Origin: Camarhynchus parvulus
Taxonomy: Eukaryota > Chordata > Aves > Passeriformes > Thraupidae
DNA: 64,000 nucleotides
Assembly: GCF_901933205.1 (NCBI RefSeq)
Contig: NC_044581.1
Span: 12,273,501 to 12,337,500, forward strand
Direction of reading: 5' to 3'
The position numbers and the translations under genes are program-made. Every line of letters begins with the position of its first letter. The stretch's first letter is position 1. This document shows, piece by piece, positions 1 through 10,415 of the stretch. Under the pieces are notes generated by a model. The model was not told the origin of the DNA. It worked only from the letters and a program-made list of their open reading frames with translations, and ran no database searches.

Positions 1-1009
1 TTTCTGGCTTGATGACTGAACAATATTATTTCAACAACAGTGTACCATAGAGCTCTCAATTCTTGCATTGTTTTTACACTTGACACATATGAGGACAGAA
101 AAACTCAGTTGTAAACTGGAAAGAAAGCCAGAACTTTCAAAACTAGAGCAATCTGGATAAGATTTAAAAATAAACAACAGAAAAAGCAGTTTTTCCAGAA
201 GAATGCTTCCTCCCCCTCTTCCCTGTCCCATTCTCCTCTACCTCCAGCAGAGCCAGCAGCAGATGTTTCAGAAACCACACACTGGGCAGATACACAGGAT
301 CATCTGTCCCTTCTTCCATAAAGGTCTCATCCAAAGGGAAAAATTTAGACAACCTAGTTCAAAGAGCACGCCAGTAGCAGCAAGTAGCAAGTCTTCCATT
401 TTAAATAGCTCTTACCTTTGAAAATAGAAATTTTAATGGAATAATTTTTAAATTTCATATCCAGAAAACTGGATCACAACAGTAGAATAGTCTACAAGAT
501 ATTTTTGTGATAAACACATTAATCTAAAACAGTTCATGAATATGTAATCTACAGACATGACTAATGAAAACTATTTTCTCAGAATTAAGATTACTACAAA
601 ACCAACACAAAGTCCTGGCAGGGAAGTAATATTTAATAGATTTAAGAAAAAAAGTGAATCATTTTTACACCCAAATAAAAGAGTTTCGCCCTAATCCAGG
701 AAACAGTTTTTCCTATATGCAAATGCTTTAAAAAATGCAAATTTAATTTCCTCAAATATATGTAATGGTAAATATAAATTCTAAAAATAAAATATTTATT
801 CAGGATTACTAGTAACACTTAATAGAATGGATTTAGACATTGAAATAAAGATGAATAATTAAAAATGGGTTTGTTCCAAAGTAAGATTAATGTGTTGGTT
901 AAAGATATAATTCCTTCTATGCGTAAGTGTAACAGGCAATATTTTTTCTCTGACTTTGACTTTTTTACTTCTAAAAGCAGCAACTGTAAAGGATTCCTGG
1001 TGACAAGTG
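1..1009. other. Unique AT-rich non-coding DNA
   Basis: No supported gene or recognisable transposon. The stretch carries A/T-rich unique sequence and two perfect POU octamers (717-724 and 735-742), listed separately. A 62-codon frame on the minus strand (164-352) is the only protein-like stretch. It opens at TTG rather than ATG and is discussed under findings; I do not call it a gene. Confidence 0.6.
717..742 (+). promoter_or_regulatory. Paired POU octamer motifs (candidate)
   Basis: Two perfect ATGCAAAT octamers lie at 717-724 and 735-742, same orientation, start-to-start spacing 18 bp. The second runs straight into TTAATTT, a homeodomain-like core. Octamers bind POU-family factors (OCT1/OCT4/BRN classes). 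Single octamers occur by chance in a 64-kb AT-rich window, and several others are present here, but a close same-strand pair is less expected. Function is inference. Confidence 0.25.
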
Positions 1010-1240
1010 CTAGGGTCACAAGCAAGGCTGGGGAGCAGAGGAGAGCAGTGCCCAGGATAGCACTGAGGAGGGGCTGGGCAGCTCTGGGAGTTTGCAGCCC
1101 CTGCATCCCCCATGAGTGCACAGTGTAAAACACCTCTAGGGTTGCTTTAAAGCATGCAGACAGCCAGTCCTGCCCTGCCTGGCCCGGGATCAAAGGACTG
1201 GAAAGGTGGCTCTGTGCCACTGCTCCCCCGGCTCTGCTTA
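1010..1240. other. GC-rich patch in AT-rich surroundings
   Basis: Base composition rises sharply here, with runs such as GAGGAGGGGCTGGGCAGCTC and CCTGCCTGGCCCGGG, then falls back to AT-rich DNA by about 1260. CpG remains rare (three seen: in CCCGGG, CCCCCGG and CACGAAGG), so it is not a CpG island. Open frames exist on both strands (865-1128 plus, 819-1265 minus) because stop codons are rarer in GC-rich DNA. Neither reads as a known protein. Confidence 0.5.
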
Positions 1241-1659
1241 GCTTCACGAAGGCCAAACTCAGCACAGCTGAGAATCTATCCCAGCACGTTAATCATGGCT
1301 GGGGTGGAATTGCTGTCATACTGAAGTTTTCATTTCCTTCACCTTTTAAAGCCTGACTTGTTCAAAGGAAGACAAGATTTCAATTTTGCACTGAAGCACC
1401 CCAGATTGGAAATGTCTTTCAGTTAGCAATTCTAGAAAGCAAGTGAAATTTGCAGAAGTCAAACATTTATTACATAGAAAATATTAATGAGTGGAATTAT
1501 TTCAGATGTCACTTGACAGTCAGCTAAACACAGCACTGTGGAAGACAAAGTCCTAATCAAGCTGCTAAAAGCATTTTCATATCAAGAAAAATGTACTGCA
1601 GTTAATATCAAATTTGATTTGCCAAAAGTGCAGGAAATTGAGTTAGGTGTTCACTTTGC

Positions 1660-1700
1660 CTGGTGCCAGTGGGGCTTCTGGCAGCACAGCCTGGCACCAG
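1660..1700. repeat. Inverted repeat, 10-bp perfect arms
   Basis: CTGGTGCCAG at 1660-1669 pairs perfectly with CTGGCACCAG at 1691-1700 across a 21-nt loop. A 10-bp perfect stem with a short loop is expected about once in a window this size by chance, so this records structure and makes no claim of function. Confidence 0.6.
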
Positions 1701-2520
1701 AGCCTTGGGGGTTTCTTTGTCCTCTTTTTTGCCTTCACAGGGGGATAGGGACAAAGGAAAAAAGAAATTACAGTCATTTCAATGTGGTGAAACAAAGGCA
1801 CAAGAAGAATTGCAATTCACAATGAACAAATGTAGACATGGTATTAGCAAAATTTCTTCCACAGAATCATTTCTTACACATTTCACCACAGTAGAGATAT
1901 AATTCAAACGTTTACAGCAGTCCAGCTGCACTATCCATTTCAAGAGACTTAGAAGTCCATTTTTATTAATTATATTTAAATGGCATGCAGAGCAGAGACA
2001 TACCACAGCTCTGGTGCTATCAGAGCCACAACTCCATGTATTCTAAAAAACTCAAGACTCATGGGTAATATTTATAACATTTATGATTGATATCAACACA
2101 GCATTATTTCATTCCAGGTGTTGTTCCTAGGAGTTAGAGTCAGGAGCTACTGTCTCCCACGGACAGGCTGGATTGAGATTACTGTACACACTGGGATCTG
2201 AGGGACCAAAAATGCATATGAGAGCACAAAGACCAAGGAGACAAATGAAAACTCCCTGTACAATGATAAAATATTTCAAGCTAGAAAAAGTTTACCGGAT
2301 TATGGAAATACATTCTTTCTGAATACTTCTTTCCCCTTCAAATCCCAGCCATCTTTAAAAGCCAGGTGACAGCTCTCACAAGAGAAATTTTTCTTCTTCT
2401 CTCCTGTGATTTGATTTAGATCTCCTTTGCAGTGACAGACTGCTAGGTTGTGTAAAGCCCAGAGATCTCTACAGCAGGCAGTCCACTAATGACTCAGAGT
2501 CTGTGTAAGACACAGAGAGC

Positions 2521-2549
2521 AAGGAGAGAGAGAAAAGAAGAAGAAAGAA
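2521..2549 (+). repeat. Purine-only tract (29 nt)
   Basis: Uninterrupted A/G stretch of GA and GAA repeats; 2514-2519 just before it is also purine, broken only by a C at 2520. Low-complexity sequence of simple-repeat origin. Confidence 0.8.
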
Positions 2550-4629
2550 TTAAGCATCCATCTCATTCACCCATCACACAGGCCTCCCAAACCCCCTGCT
2601 GGGGCAGTGGGAGGCAGAATTACTCCTGCTGGGCTCCAGGCACCCCCAGTTGGTCAGTGCAGGTGTTCTGCTGCCACACCATCGATAAGTCACTATAAAC
2701 TGCAGGAATTGAAAAAGTACAATATATGGAAATGTAGTAGTGTTTTCAGTGCTTTGTTTGAATGGCTTATATTTTTTGTCTGCAAAGTTTGAAAACTTTT
2801 TTAATAGGATGTTGCTTTTTGTGTCTTTTTTTTCAATATCAGTTTCAAAACTGCCTAAAGTCATAGTCACATGTCAAAACCCTGACACCTACTTTTAATG
2901 ATTTCCATTTCCATTCCAACCGTCTCATCCACTTAACTTCCTCATTGCTTGGCTACTGCTGCAGCATTCACGTCTACATTTTATCAGTGTTTTGTGGCTT
3001 TCCATGGAATAACTCCATGGTCACTCACAGACTACAGTAATGCAACCACTATCTTCATTATGTTAAGTGGACTTTACTCCTTCACCAGCAGTCAAAACAT
3101 AGAGGCAGTTGAATTTTCTTTATTTTGGATTATAGTTTTCCACTTCAAAATAATTTACCTTGGTTCAAATCACATATAGAACTTCAAAATAAAATAGTCC
3201 AGTTAATGGATCTTTGCTTTAGCAAAGAATAAGGAACTCTCACAGTGTGGGCATTTTGAGAAAAAATACTTTCATGACATTCAGCTGAGTAGAACAGTCA
3301 TAATTAATTTAAGTCAACTGTGCCAAAGCAACATATTATTACTTCATAGGGGATGTTTGCAGTGGAGGATGAGTTATTGACTCAACAGGCCTAACAGTCC
3401 TAACAGAGCTTGACCTGCATTTAGCCTGCACTACATACAGCCAAAAAAAATGGAGTCTCATCCTGCCGTTCTCACAGTACCCATTTCTGAGGAAAGAGCT
3501 TCCCATTCCACTGTGCTAGTAAAATACAAACTACTAATTAATATCTTGTACTCGTTATTATAATTCTAATAGTTGTTAGCATCTAGAAGGTTCACCAAGA
3601 CCTGGATCCTATACAGTGCTTTAGGAACATCTTGGAACAGGCAGCTCTGCCTTGTGTGACTTGGTTTACAAACTAGACAGAGACGGGCAAACAAAATTAG
3701 CTCCTCTCACCCAAGTTCACACAGTAGAAACACAGAGATAAGATAGGGAAAGCAACCACCACAATGGAATAGGACAAAAAAATTCCTGTGGATACTTTTA
3801 CCCACTCTTGGGAATAAAGGTACCTTCAGGCCTCAAAGCCAAAGAATCACTTCAGGGATTTTAATGACAATGTGAATTGCTTGCTCCCAGATCTTAAAGT
3901 AGGTAAACAAATATTTATGTTCTTTGCTACAAACAGAGACAGCTTTCAGCACTACTTGAAGTGGGAAGGAGAAAAGTAGATTTAAAATTTGTGTTTGTTT
4001 TGTTAAAGGATGCATGAACTCTTCTTTTGGGCCAAAGTATCTTTCAGGTCATTAGGACTGTGTGTTTCTGGAGAAAAGTCTGTTTTCTGATGTTTCACAC
4101 AAAGTGTAGCTTTGGTCCATATGATTCAGAATAAGGAAAGACACTGCACTTTAAAGGAATGATGACATTACAATTAAACTATTGTTGTTACATATTTAGG
4201 TACAGCCAAGAACAAAGGGTATAAAAAACCAGAATCAAGAGCAATTATTTCTTAGAGGCTATTATGAGTTTTAACATCCAGACTAGGGAGCTAGCAAATA
4301 TTTCCTTAGTCATAAGAGCAGATCACTGCCTGGAGAGCAGAAAGGACTTTTTTTTTTTCTGAAAATATACCTAAATCAACCCTACTGTGTGGAAACTGAG
4401 TGCTGTAATCATATTCCACTAGGAAAATAAATCCTCACAGCATTCAAAAAAAGTGGGTTTTGTCCCATACTTTGAAATGCTTAGAAATATGTCCACAGGA
4501 CACCACACACATAGAACAGGTGAGATGGGTGCTGAAGAGAGCCAGGGGATGTACAGAAGAGCCATGTTATCTTGCACATGAATGCCATGATCTGACGATT
4601 TCAGAAATATTTTTAACACAAAAAGTGTG

Positions 4630-4635
4630 TGTAGG
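4630..4635 (+). repeat. Left target-site duplication of the solo LTR
   Basis: TGTAGG directly precedes the LTR 5' terminus TGTGGCAGC. The same hexamer directly follows the LTR 3' end at 5032-5037. A perfect 6-bp duplication is the usual integration footprint of ERVK-type (class II) elements. Confidence 0.8.
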
Positions 4636-5031
4636 TGTGGCAGCAGCTCTCTGGCCACAGAGAGATGGCACAGATTTTCCCAGCATTTTCCTGGGGAAGG
4701 CTGTGAGAAGATCAGTGAAAAGAATTAGAAACAGTTCTTATCTCCATTTGCCGTACCTGTTGTTGTGCACATGTGGAATGTGTTATGGAGATTGTTTACC
4801 AAAGGGTGGCTTCTTTATTGGACACTGGTGATGGTGTTTGGATTGACTGACCAATTAGGTCAAAGCTGTATTGGACTGTCTGTAAGGGTTACAGGTTTCT
4901 TAATAATATAATATAGTATAATATAGTATAGCATAGCTTAATGAAGCCATATTATGCCATAGTAGAAGGATCAGCCCTCTGCAATCATGGAGTCAATGCT
5001 CATTATTACCAGCTGGGGGCCTGCAGTGACA
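4636..5031 (+). mobile_element. Solo LTR of an endogenous retrovirus, ERVK-type, 396 bp
   Basis: A complete solo long terminal repeat. It starts TGTGGCAGC, ends CAGTGACA (canonical TG...CA termini) and is flanked by a perfect 6-bp duplication, TGTAGG. Internal landmarks fit an LTR read on the plus strand: a CCAAT box at 4851-4855 and an AT-rich TATA-like block of repeated TATAG/TATAA units (about 4911-4945). No AATAAA signal is seen. From memory it matches a family abundant in songbird genomes; I cannot give a verified family name. No gag, pol or env and no second LTR lie in the window, so the provirus was reduced by LTR-LTR recombination. Intact ends and duplication suggest a fairly recent insertion compared with the other repeats here. 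It encodes nothing. Confidence 0.87.
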
Positions 5032-5037
5032 TGTAGG
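5032..5037 (+). repeat. Right target-site duplication of the solo LTR
   Basis: TGTAGG directly follows the LTR terminus ...GTGACA and is identical to 4630-4635. The match extends one further base (T) by coincidence with the LTR's own first base. Confidence 0.8.
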
Positions 5038-8000
5038 TATGTGCACACAGAAGACTATGAACATATGGAAGGTTTTGGAAGTCTTAATTAGCTTGGGTTA
5101 GTCTCAGAGGTCACCCAAGAGAGACAAAACTAATTTATAAAAAATCTTAGAGTAAAGAGCCCAAAGTTCCCATCACAAAGAAAGAAAGAATATTTCTTAG
5201 AGCTGAAAGTTTCTCAAAGGGGTGACAGATGGGCAAACATGGAGGGGCCTAAAGAGCGAGGAGGAGACACAAGTGAGACCAGCTGAAGAGAGAAGAAAAA
5301 AAAAGATCTCAAATCCTTGCTATACTTTTGTGCCTCTGCCTTCCTTTTCACAAAAAAGCCATTTCTTCACAGTGAGAGGTTTAAAGAATTCTTTCAGAAA
5401 ATCCACCTGGTCCTAAGGAGTTTGCTCCCTTGAAAACTCTCAAAAGCTGGCTATTTTTAATTTTCCTTCAGCTATTTCCACTTTTATCTGCCTTCTGGAC
5501 AGGAACATGTACTTGACACAATTCGTCAGTTTTTACAAACTGAGTCTTAGAACCACCTTGTCTTCTACTCTGGGCAGATTTACCAAGGGACACTGAAAAC
5601 CCACCAGCAGAGGATGGATGGTAGGAGAACTGAAGCGAAATCTCACTTAACCCAAGCTAACTCAAAGATCTACCATGCATTGCACCCCTACAGAAAATAT
5701 TGTTGTTACATGGTCCCTGAGGTCCAATGACAATAAAAAATGTGTAAAAGAATTTTATAAATGTTATGATACCTTCACATCATCTTTTTTTTTTCCTTGC
5801 CTTGGGAGACTTGTTCCCAATGGCTAAAGAAAGACAGGAAAGATAACTCCTAACTTGAGGCTGCTGCTGCAGCTTTGCCCGTTGTTTGTTACAGAGATGG
5901 GAACTGGGGCATTGTACCAGCAATGGAATTAATTCAAGTAGATCCAAAGAAGTGAAGGCAGTAAAGAATACAGAATTAACTAATTTTTTTTGCCTCCATT
6001 TAAATATTCCACATGCCACAGAATGACATGGTTACTTCTACAGTTATTTTAAAATGCTGTTTTCCATTTCCTGAACCCAACTTCTTTTTACTCAGTCAGC
6101 TTAATGTTAGTTTTTAACTATGCACTGTTTGTCAGCTCCTACAGCCATCACACCCATGGTAAAAATAAAAAAAAGTCCTTCTAGTATATGATTTACCTAT
6201 TGAGAAGAAAGTAAGGATTATATCAGGGCTCTTCTGGAGTAGGTTTTAAAAACAACAAATTTTGTTTTAGCACATTTTGATACTCTCCCACATCTGTGGA
6301 AAAAATCTCTTCCATCCATTTGGAAGTCTTCCTAATGGTGTCAGAATCATTTCTATCATGTTACAGAGAAATTATGCACCATCATCTCTCCTTAACTGAG
6401 CAGCAAAGAAAGATTTTGGAACTAACAGGATCTTATATAAGGCTTGTCTGAAGCATTACAAAACTGTGCTTCATATGTATCTAAAGTATAATGATAGTAA
6501 GAAGTTAATGTTAAAGAAGAAAATTAATACGTTTAGAAGTCCTCAAATTAAAAATGCCTTTCACTCTTTTCCATTACTTTTCTTAGGACACCTCAGTTTC
6601 AAAGTAAAATTCAACACTACTTTTAATTTCTGTGTATTAAAGTACTTTTGTTACCTATTAAGTATGATTGATCTATTTTAATAATGAAATAAGAAATGTT
6701 GACACACTCCTGGCAAAGAAAAAGTGTCAAAATATAATTCCTGGATTATAGGATATCCCTTGGAAACTTTCAGCTACGCATAAAAGGGGAGAAAAAGAAG
6801 AGTGAGGCTTGGTTTGAGAAAGGGACCATCAAAAATTATGAGGAGAATAAAAGCTAATAAATTGGCTGACAAACAAATGTTTGAGTTAACTGTCGGTAAC
6901 TGTTCATTTTTCCTAGAACTGCACTAAAGGTCAGATGCAGATGAATATAATATGGGATTCATTAAAAAATCATATCTATTTAATGTATAGAATAATAAAA
7001 AAAGACAAGTCACATCTTTACCTCTCCAACAGAGTAAATAATCTTCACACACTCCTTTTTTCTGAGGCTGACACAAAGTCACCATATGGGTCATAATGGA
7101 AACAGTATCTTCCACCTCTTTGTACCTGAGCAAATGACCTCCTTTCAAGATGAATTTTCCAGAAAGCAGGTAATTGAATTATTTGAGTGCTGATCCACTT
7201 CAAAGGTTGCTCTTTATAGGAAGTATAATCAGATTCTGATGCTTTGATCAAGGGAATCTATGAACCTGTTACTCGATCACAAACTCTACTATTTGCCATG
7301 AAGAGATAACTAATCAATTACAGAAATACATCTGCTCTGAGTAGTGTTATTGATGGTTTGACAGAAGGAATGCATAATTCAAAGAGTAAAGCCCTTGGGA
7401 AAGCTGGCAGTGACTGTGGACCAAGGAATTCAAGTGAGACAGAGAGTGGGCAGCCTAGGGGAAAGTTGCTAACAATTAAATGGGAGTATCTCCTCTGGCT
7501 GCATTTGAAATGGAAGACAGCAGTGCAAGGAAGGCTCCGCTGCTCAGAGCTGGTTAGAAATATGGGCTGTCAAATCCTGGCACCTTCCTCTTCCCTGGGC
7601 AAGCCTGCTCAACTTCACAGCAGAACCTGATTTTTCCAACCATACCAGGCTAAGGAAGTATGGTTCTCTTCCAGAGAAGTTTAGCCAAGGGCAGGGTTCA
7701 TTCACCTGTCTTGTATGTGACACACAAACCTGTGTGAGAAATTAAAACTAGTCCATATTTTTAAAAATGCAATATTCAATTAGTTCACAACTATTTGTAC
7801 TTGACTGTAGTCAAAGCAAAATTCAACTGTAATAATTACACCCATGTGCTAAAGAATCTCGCTATTGTACTATGTGAGCATCTCAGAGCATCTTTACAAT
7901 TCAAGCATAAAGGAAATAAGTGTCATTAACTAAATCTGAGTAATTAAAAACATTCTTGTTGAGTAGAGTGCCTTACCACTCTTGACTGAGTTACACCCAG

Positions 8001-8853
8001 ACCCACAGGTACCCTCCCATGAGCAGTGTTTCACCAGAAAAAAAAACCATACATCTTTTCAAGCACAAAATCCTCCACCACCACCACCTGAAAGTGCCTT
8101 TCAAGTTGTAAAATCAACTTGAGGCTAACATAGGAAAGAATCTGAGTGGAATGTCTGGAGAGCTTCAGGGTACCAAAACAAAGCACTGCAAACAAAGTCA
8201 TCTTTGCAACATTATCTATCTTAAGTAACTGAAAGATCAAAATATTTGTCAGTTAAAAAATTAATTTTTCCTATATCAATTTAAAATGGAAGGAGTTTGG
8301 TTTTCTTTTTTTCTGCTTCTTCTTCTTTTTCACTAAACTCAGTTGCATTTGGTCAGATTTTAAGGTTTTATTTCATTGCTTTGCTTTTGCTCAGTGCTCC
8401 AATGGCCAGTCACATACCAACTTTATTCACTTCAAGCAGGATAAGAGCTGACTGGGAAGAGATTAAAGCAGCCCTTAGAAAACAATCTCCTCCCATTTTT
8501 GGCCTTAAACTGTAAGCATTTGCAGAAGACAGAAGAATAAAGTGTCTGAGCTCTGGACAAAATTTTGCTGAATCACTCAGGTGAGCAGCTCAGCCAAATC
8601 TGAGAACCTCCTGCTGCAAAAGGCTGAAAATCTTCAGTGGAGGGTACCCCTCACAAAGTGGGGTTACAGCAGCTGGAATTCAGTGGCAATAATAACTATC
8701 CACAGGCTTTGGAAATCCAGGGATGCACGTGCACCTCTTATTCTTTTTCACATTTTGCATCTTTGTGAAGCTGTTTATTTTATTACCTTTTATTTCAAAG
8801 ATGAAGGAAAGATGTAGTCCATGCACAGAATTAACAAAATTAAGAAAAGGGGT

Positions 8854-8863
8854 GGGGGGGGGG
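8854..8863 (+). repeat. G10 homopolymer
   Basis: Ten consecutive G, preceded by AAAAGGGGT. A second G10 lies at 45781 and a G9 at 61786. Such runs are prone to length error and length polymorphism. Confidence 0.85.
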
Positions 8864-10007
8864 AAGCACAAGTTATTTGAATTCAGTTTTTATGCAGCAT
8901 GCCAAAATAAGGTAAAGATAAAAGTGATAGCAGTGCACTGAATGAATTGTAAGGTTTGTTTTTATCTTTCTTATTGAACAGATTCCTGCAGTTTACTTTT
9001 TTGAGCATCTTACAGCATCTTTGGGTTAACCAACAAAGAAATTTCTTTTGTACACAGCATGTGGTCAAATGAAGATTCTGTTCAAAGTGACATGAAATCA
9101 GAAATATTGGCTATATAACAGGTATTGTCTTTTTCTATACCTCTGTTTTTCATTGTCAGTAGTCTCCATAACTGAAGAGACACACTCACAAAGAAGTAAG
9201 AAATGTTCAAAGTGGGCAACAGATGCTTTATTAGAAGGCAAACCTTTCTCTTTTCTCTATTCATTTTATCCTAACACCAGCAGGTTTCCAAGGGGGAGAA
9301 AAAGCAGCTTTGAACTTCTTTTCCTTCCAACTGCTGTATTTTTCAAAAAAGGTCCTAATTTCAAATGCTTTAGTGAAGTCTGACTTAGTGCTCTTATGCT
9401 ACAAAACATTTAATGCTTTAATAGTAGAATCACTGTGAGTTCCCCTTTATATTTCCATTTTTTTCTGCTTATTAATTGGACAGACAAGTCCCAGTTGTTG
9501 GTACTTCAGAATTCTGCTCCTCCAGGACCCAAACAATGCTCATCTTGGGTGGTAGGGAACTATGGGGGACCTTTGACCCAAATAGCCTGGGAACAGTTCA
9601 TGGATCCATTCCAGTGTCCTGTATGAAAACTGTTTTTACCTCCACATGCATACAAAACTTGTGATGTTATCACCTTAAAAGGACTCACTACACTAGTGAG
9701 GAGTCAGGCCAGTCTCTTAATTGAAGTCAGTTGGAGTTTTGCTCAATCGCTGAAAACCAAAATGAACCCAAAGGAAAGCAGCAGCAGATCCAAAGAGGGA
9801 CAAATCAGGCTTCTGGCACAGAAACCCATCTGCATCCTGCCTCAGAGGGCAGCATCACATGGTCAACAAGGCAGCATCCCTGGAGCCCACATAAACATTT
9901 CACCACACTGGGCTCAAACTTGGAGTTGGTTACTGCAGTTATAGCATGAAAAAATAGCAGGACTAGTGCATTCTTATATTCCATGTCAATGAACAGGGAT
10001 GAATAGG

Positions 10008-10035
10008 CATAAATAGGGCTTAATGCCTATTTATG
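10008..10035. repeat. Inverted repeat, 10-bp arms, 8-nt loop
   Basis: CATAAATAGG (10008-10017) and CCTATTTATG (10026-10035) are exact reverse complements. An alternative register, AGGCAT with ATGCCT, overlaps it. Near chance expectation. Confidence 0.6.
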
Positions 10036-10382
10036 GGGCTGTATAGGAGCCATGGAGACTGGATGTACATCAGCATTGTGTACATTCTCTCCATGGCAGC
10101 ACATTAGCTGCCATTCCACACAAAATTTTGTTTAGACCAGCAAGAGTGTCAAAGTAACAGTTGACCAACCAGTACTCAGGGACATGAAAAGAGATGAGAT
10201 GTTAGTAAAAGACTAAGCAGTCAACAGGGAGAGTTACTAGAGTATAATTTTGTGTGGCACATCACATTTGAGTGTAAATGAACATTTTATTTAATGAATA
10301 CTCAGCCATATTATATCTTCTGTTCAATTGCTGATCAACAACTCAACCTCAGATATTGTTCTCCATCTGAATAGCTTAATGT

Positions 10383-10415
10383 GTTCAAGAACATCAGAAC
10401 AGGATGTTCTTGAGC
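10383..10415. repeat. Hairpin, 13-bp stem, 7-nt loop
   Basis: GTTCAAGAACATC (10383-10395) pairs with GATGTTCTTGAGC (10403-10415), with one G-T wobble, across AGAACAG. The inner 11 bp are perfect. Marginal against chance for a window of this size and composition; no other sign of an RNA gene. Confidence 0.65.

Larger units (their letters stand above)
1241..4629. other. Unique non-coding DNA, few landmarks
   Basis: No gene supported. Contents: an inverted repeat at 1660-1700, a 29-base pure purine run at 2521-2549, and otherwise unique AT-rich sequence. A weak SINE-like similarity at about 3655-3740 was not strong enough to call. Short frames such as 4460-4831 run into the downstream LTR and change no conclusion. 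Confidence 0.6.
5038..10382. other. Unique non-coding DNA
   Basis: No gene supported and no clear transposon. Contents: a near-homopyrimidine stretch at 8301-8331 broken by one G, a G10 run at 8854-8863, and a 10-bp inverted repeat at 10008-10035. The slightly GC-richer zone 7340-7640 has a 90-codon frame with no recognisable domain. Confidence 0.6.

Noticed and set aside
819..1265. 148-codon minus-strand open frame, the longest in the window
   Set aside because: Lies in the GC-rich patch where stops are rare, overlaps frames on the other strand, and shows no domain or gene-like context.
3655..3740. SINE-like CAAACTAGACAGAGACGGGCAAAC...TTCACACAG
   Set aside because: Only scattered words match; order and spacing unconvincing.
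4460..4831. 123-codon frame crossing into the LTR
   Set aside because: Spans the insertion junction, so it cannot be an old gene; no retroviral motif.
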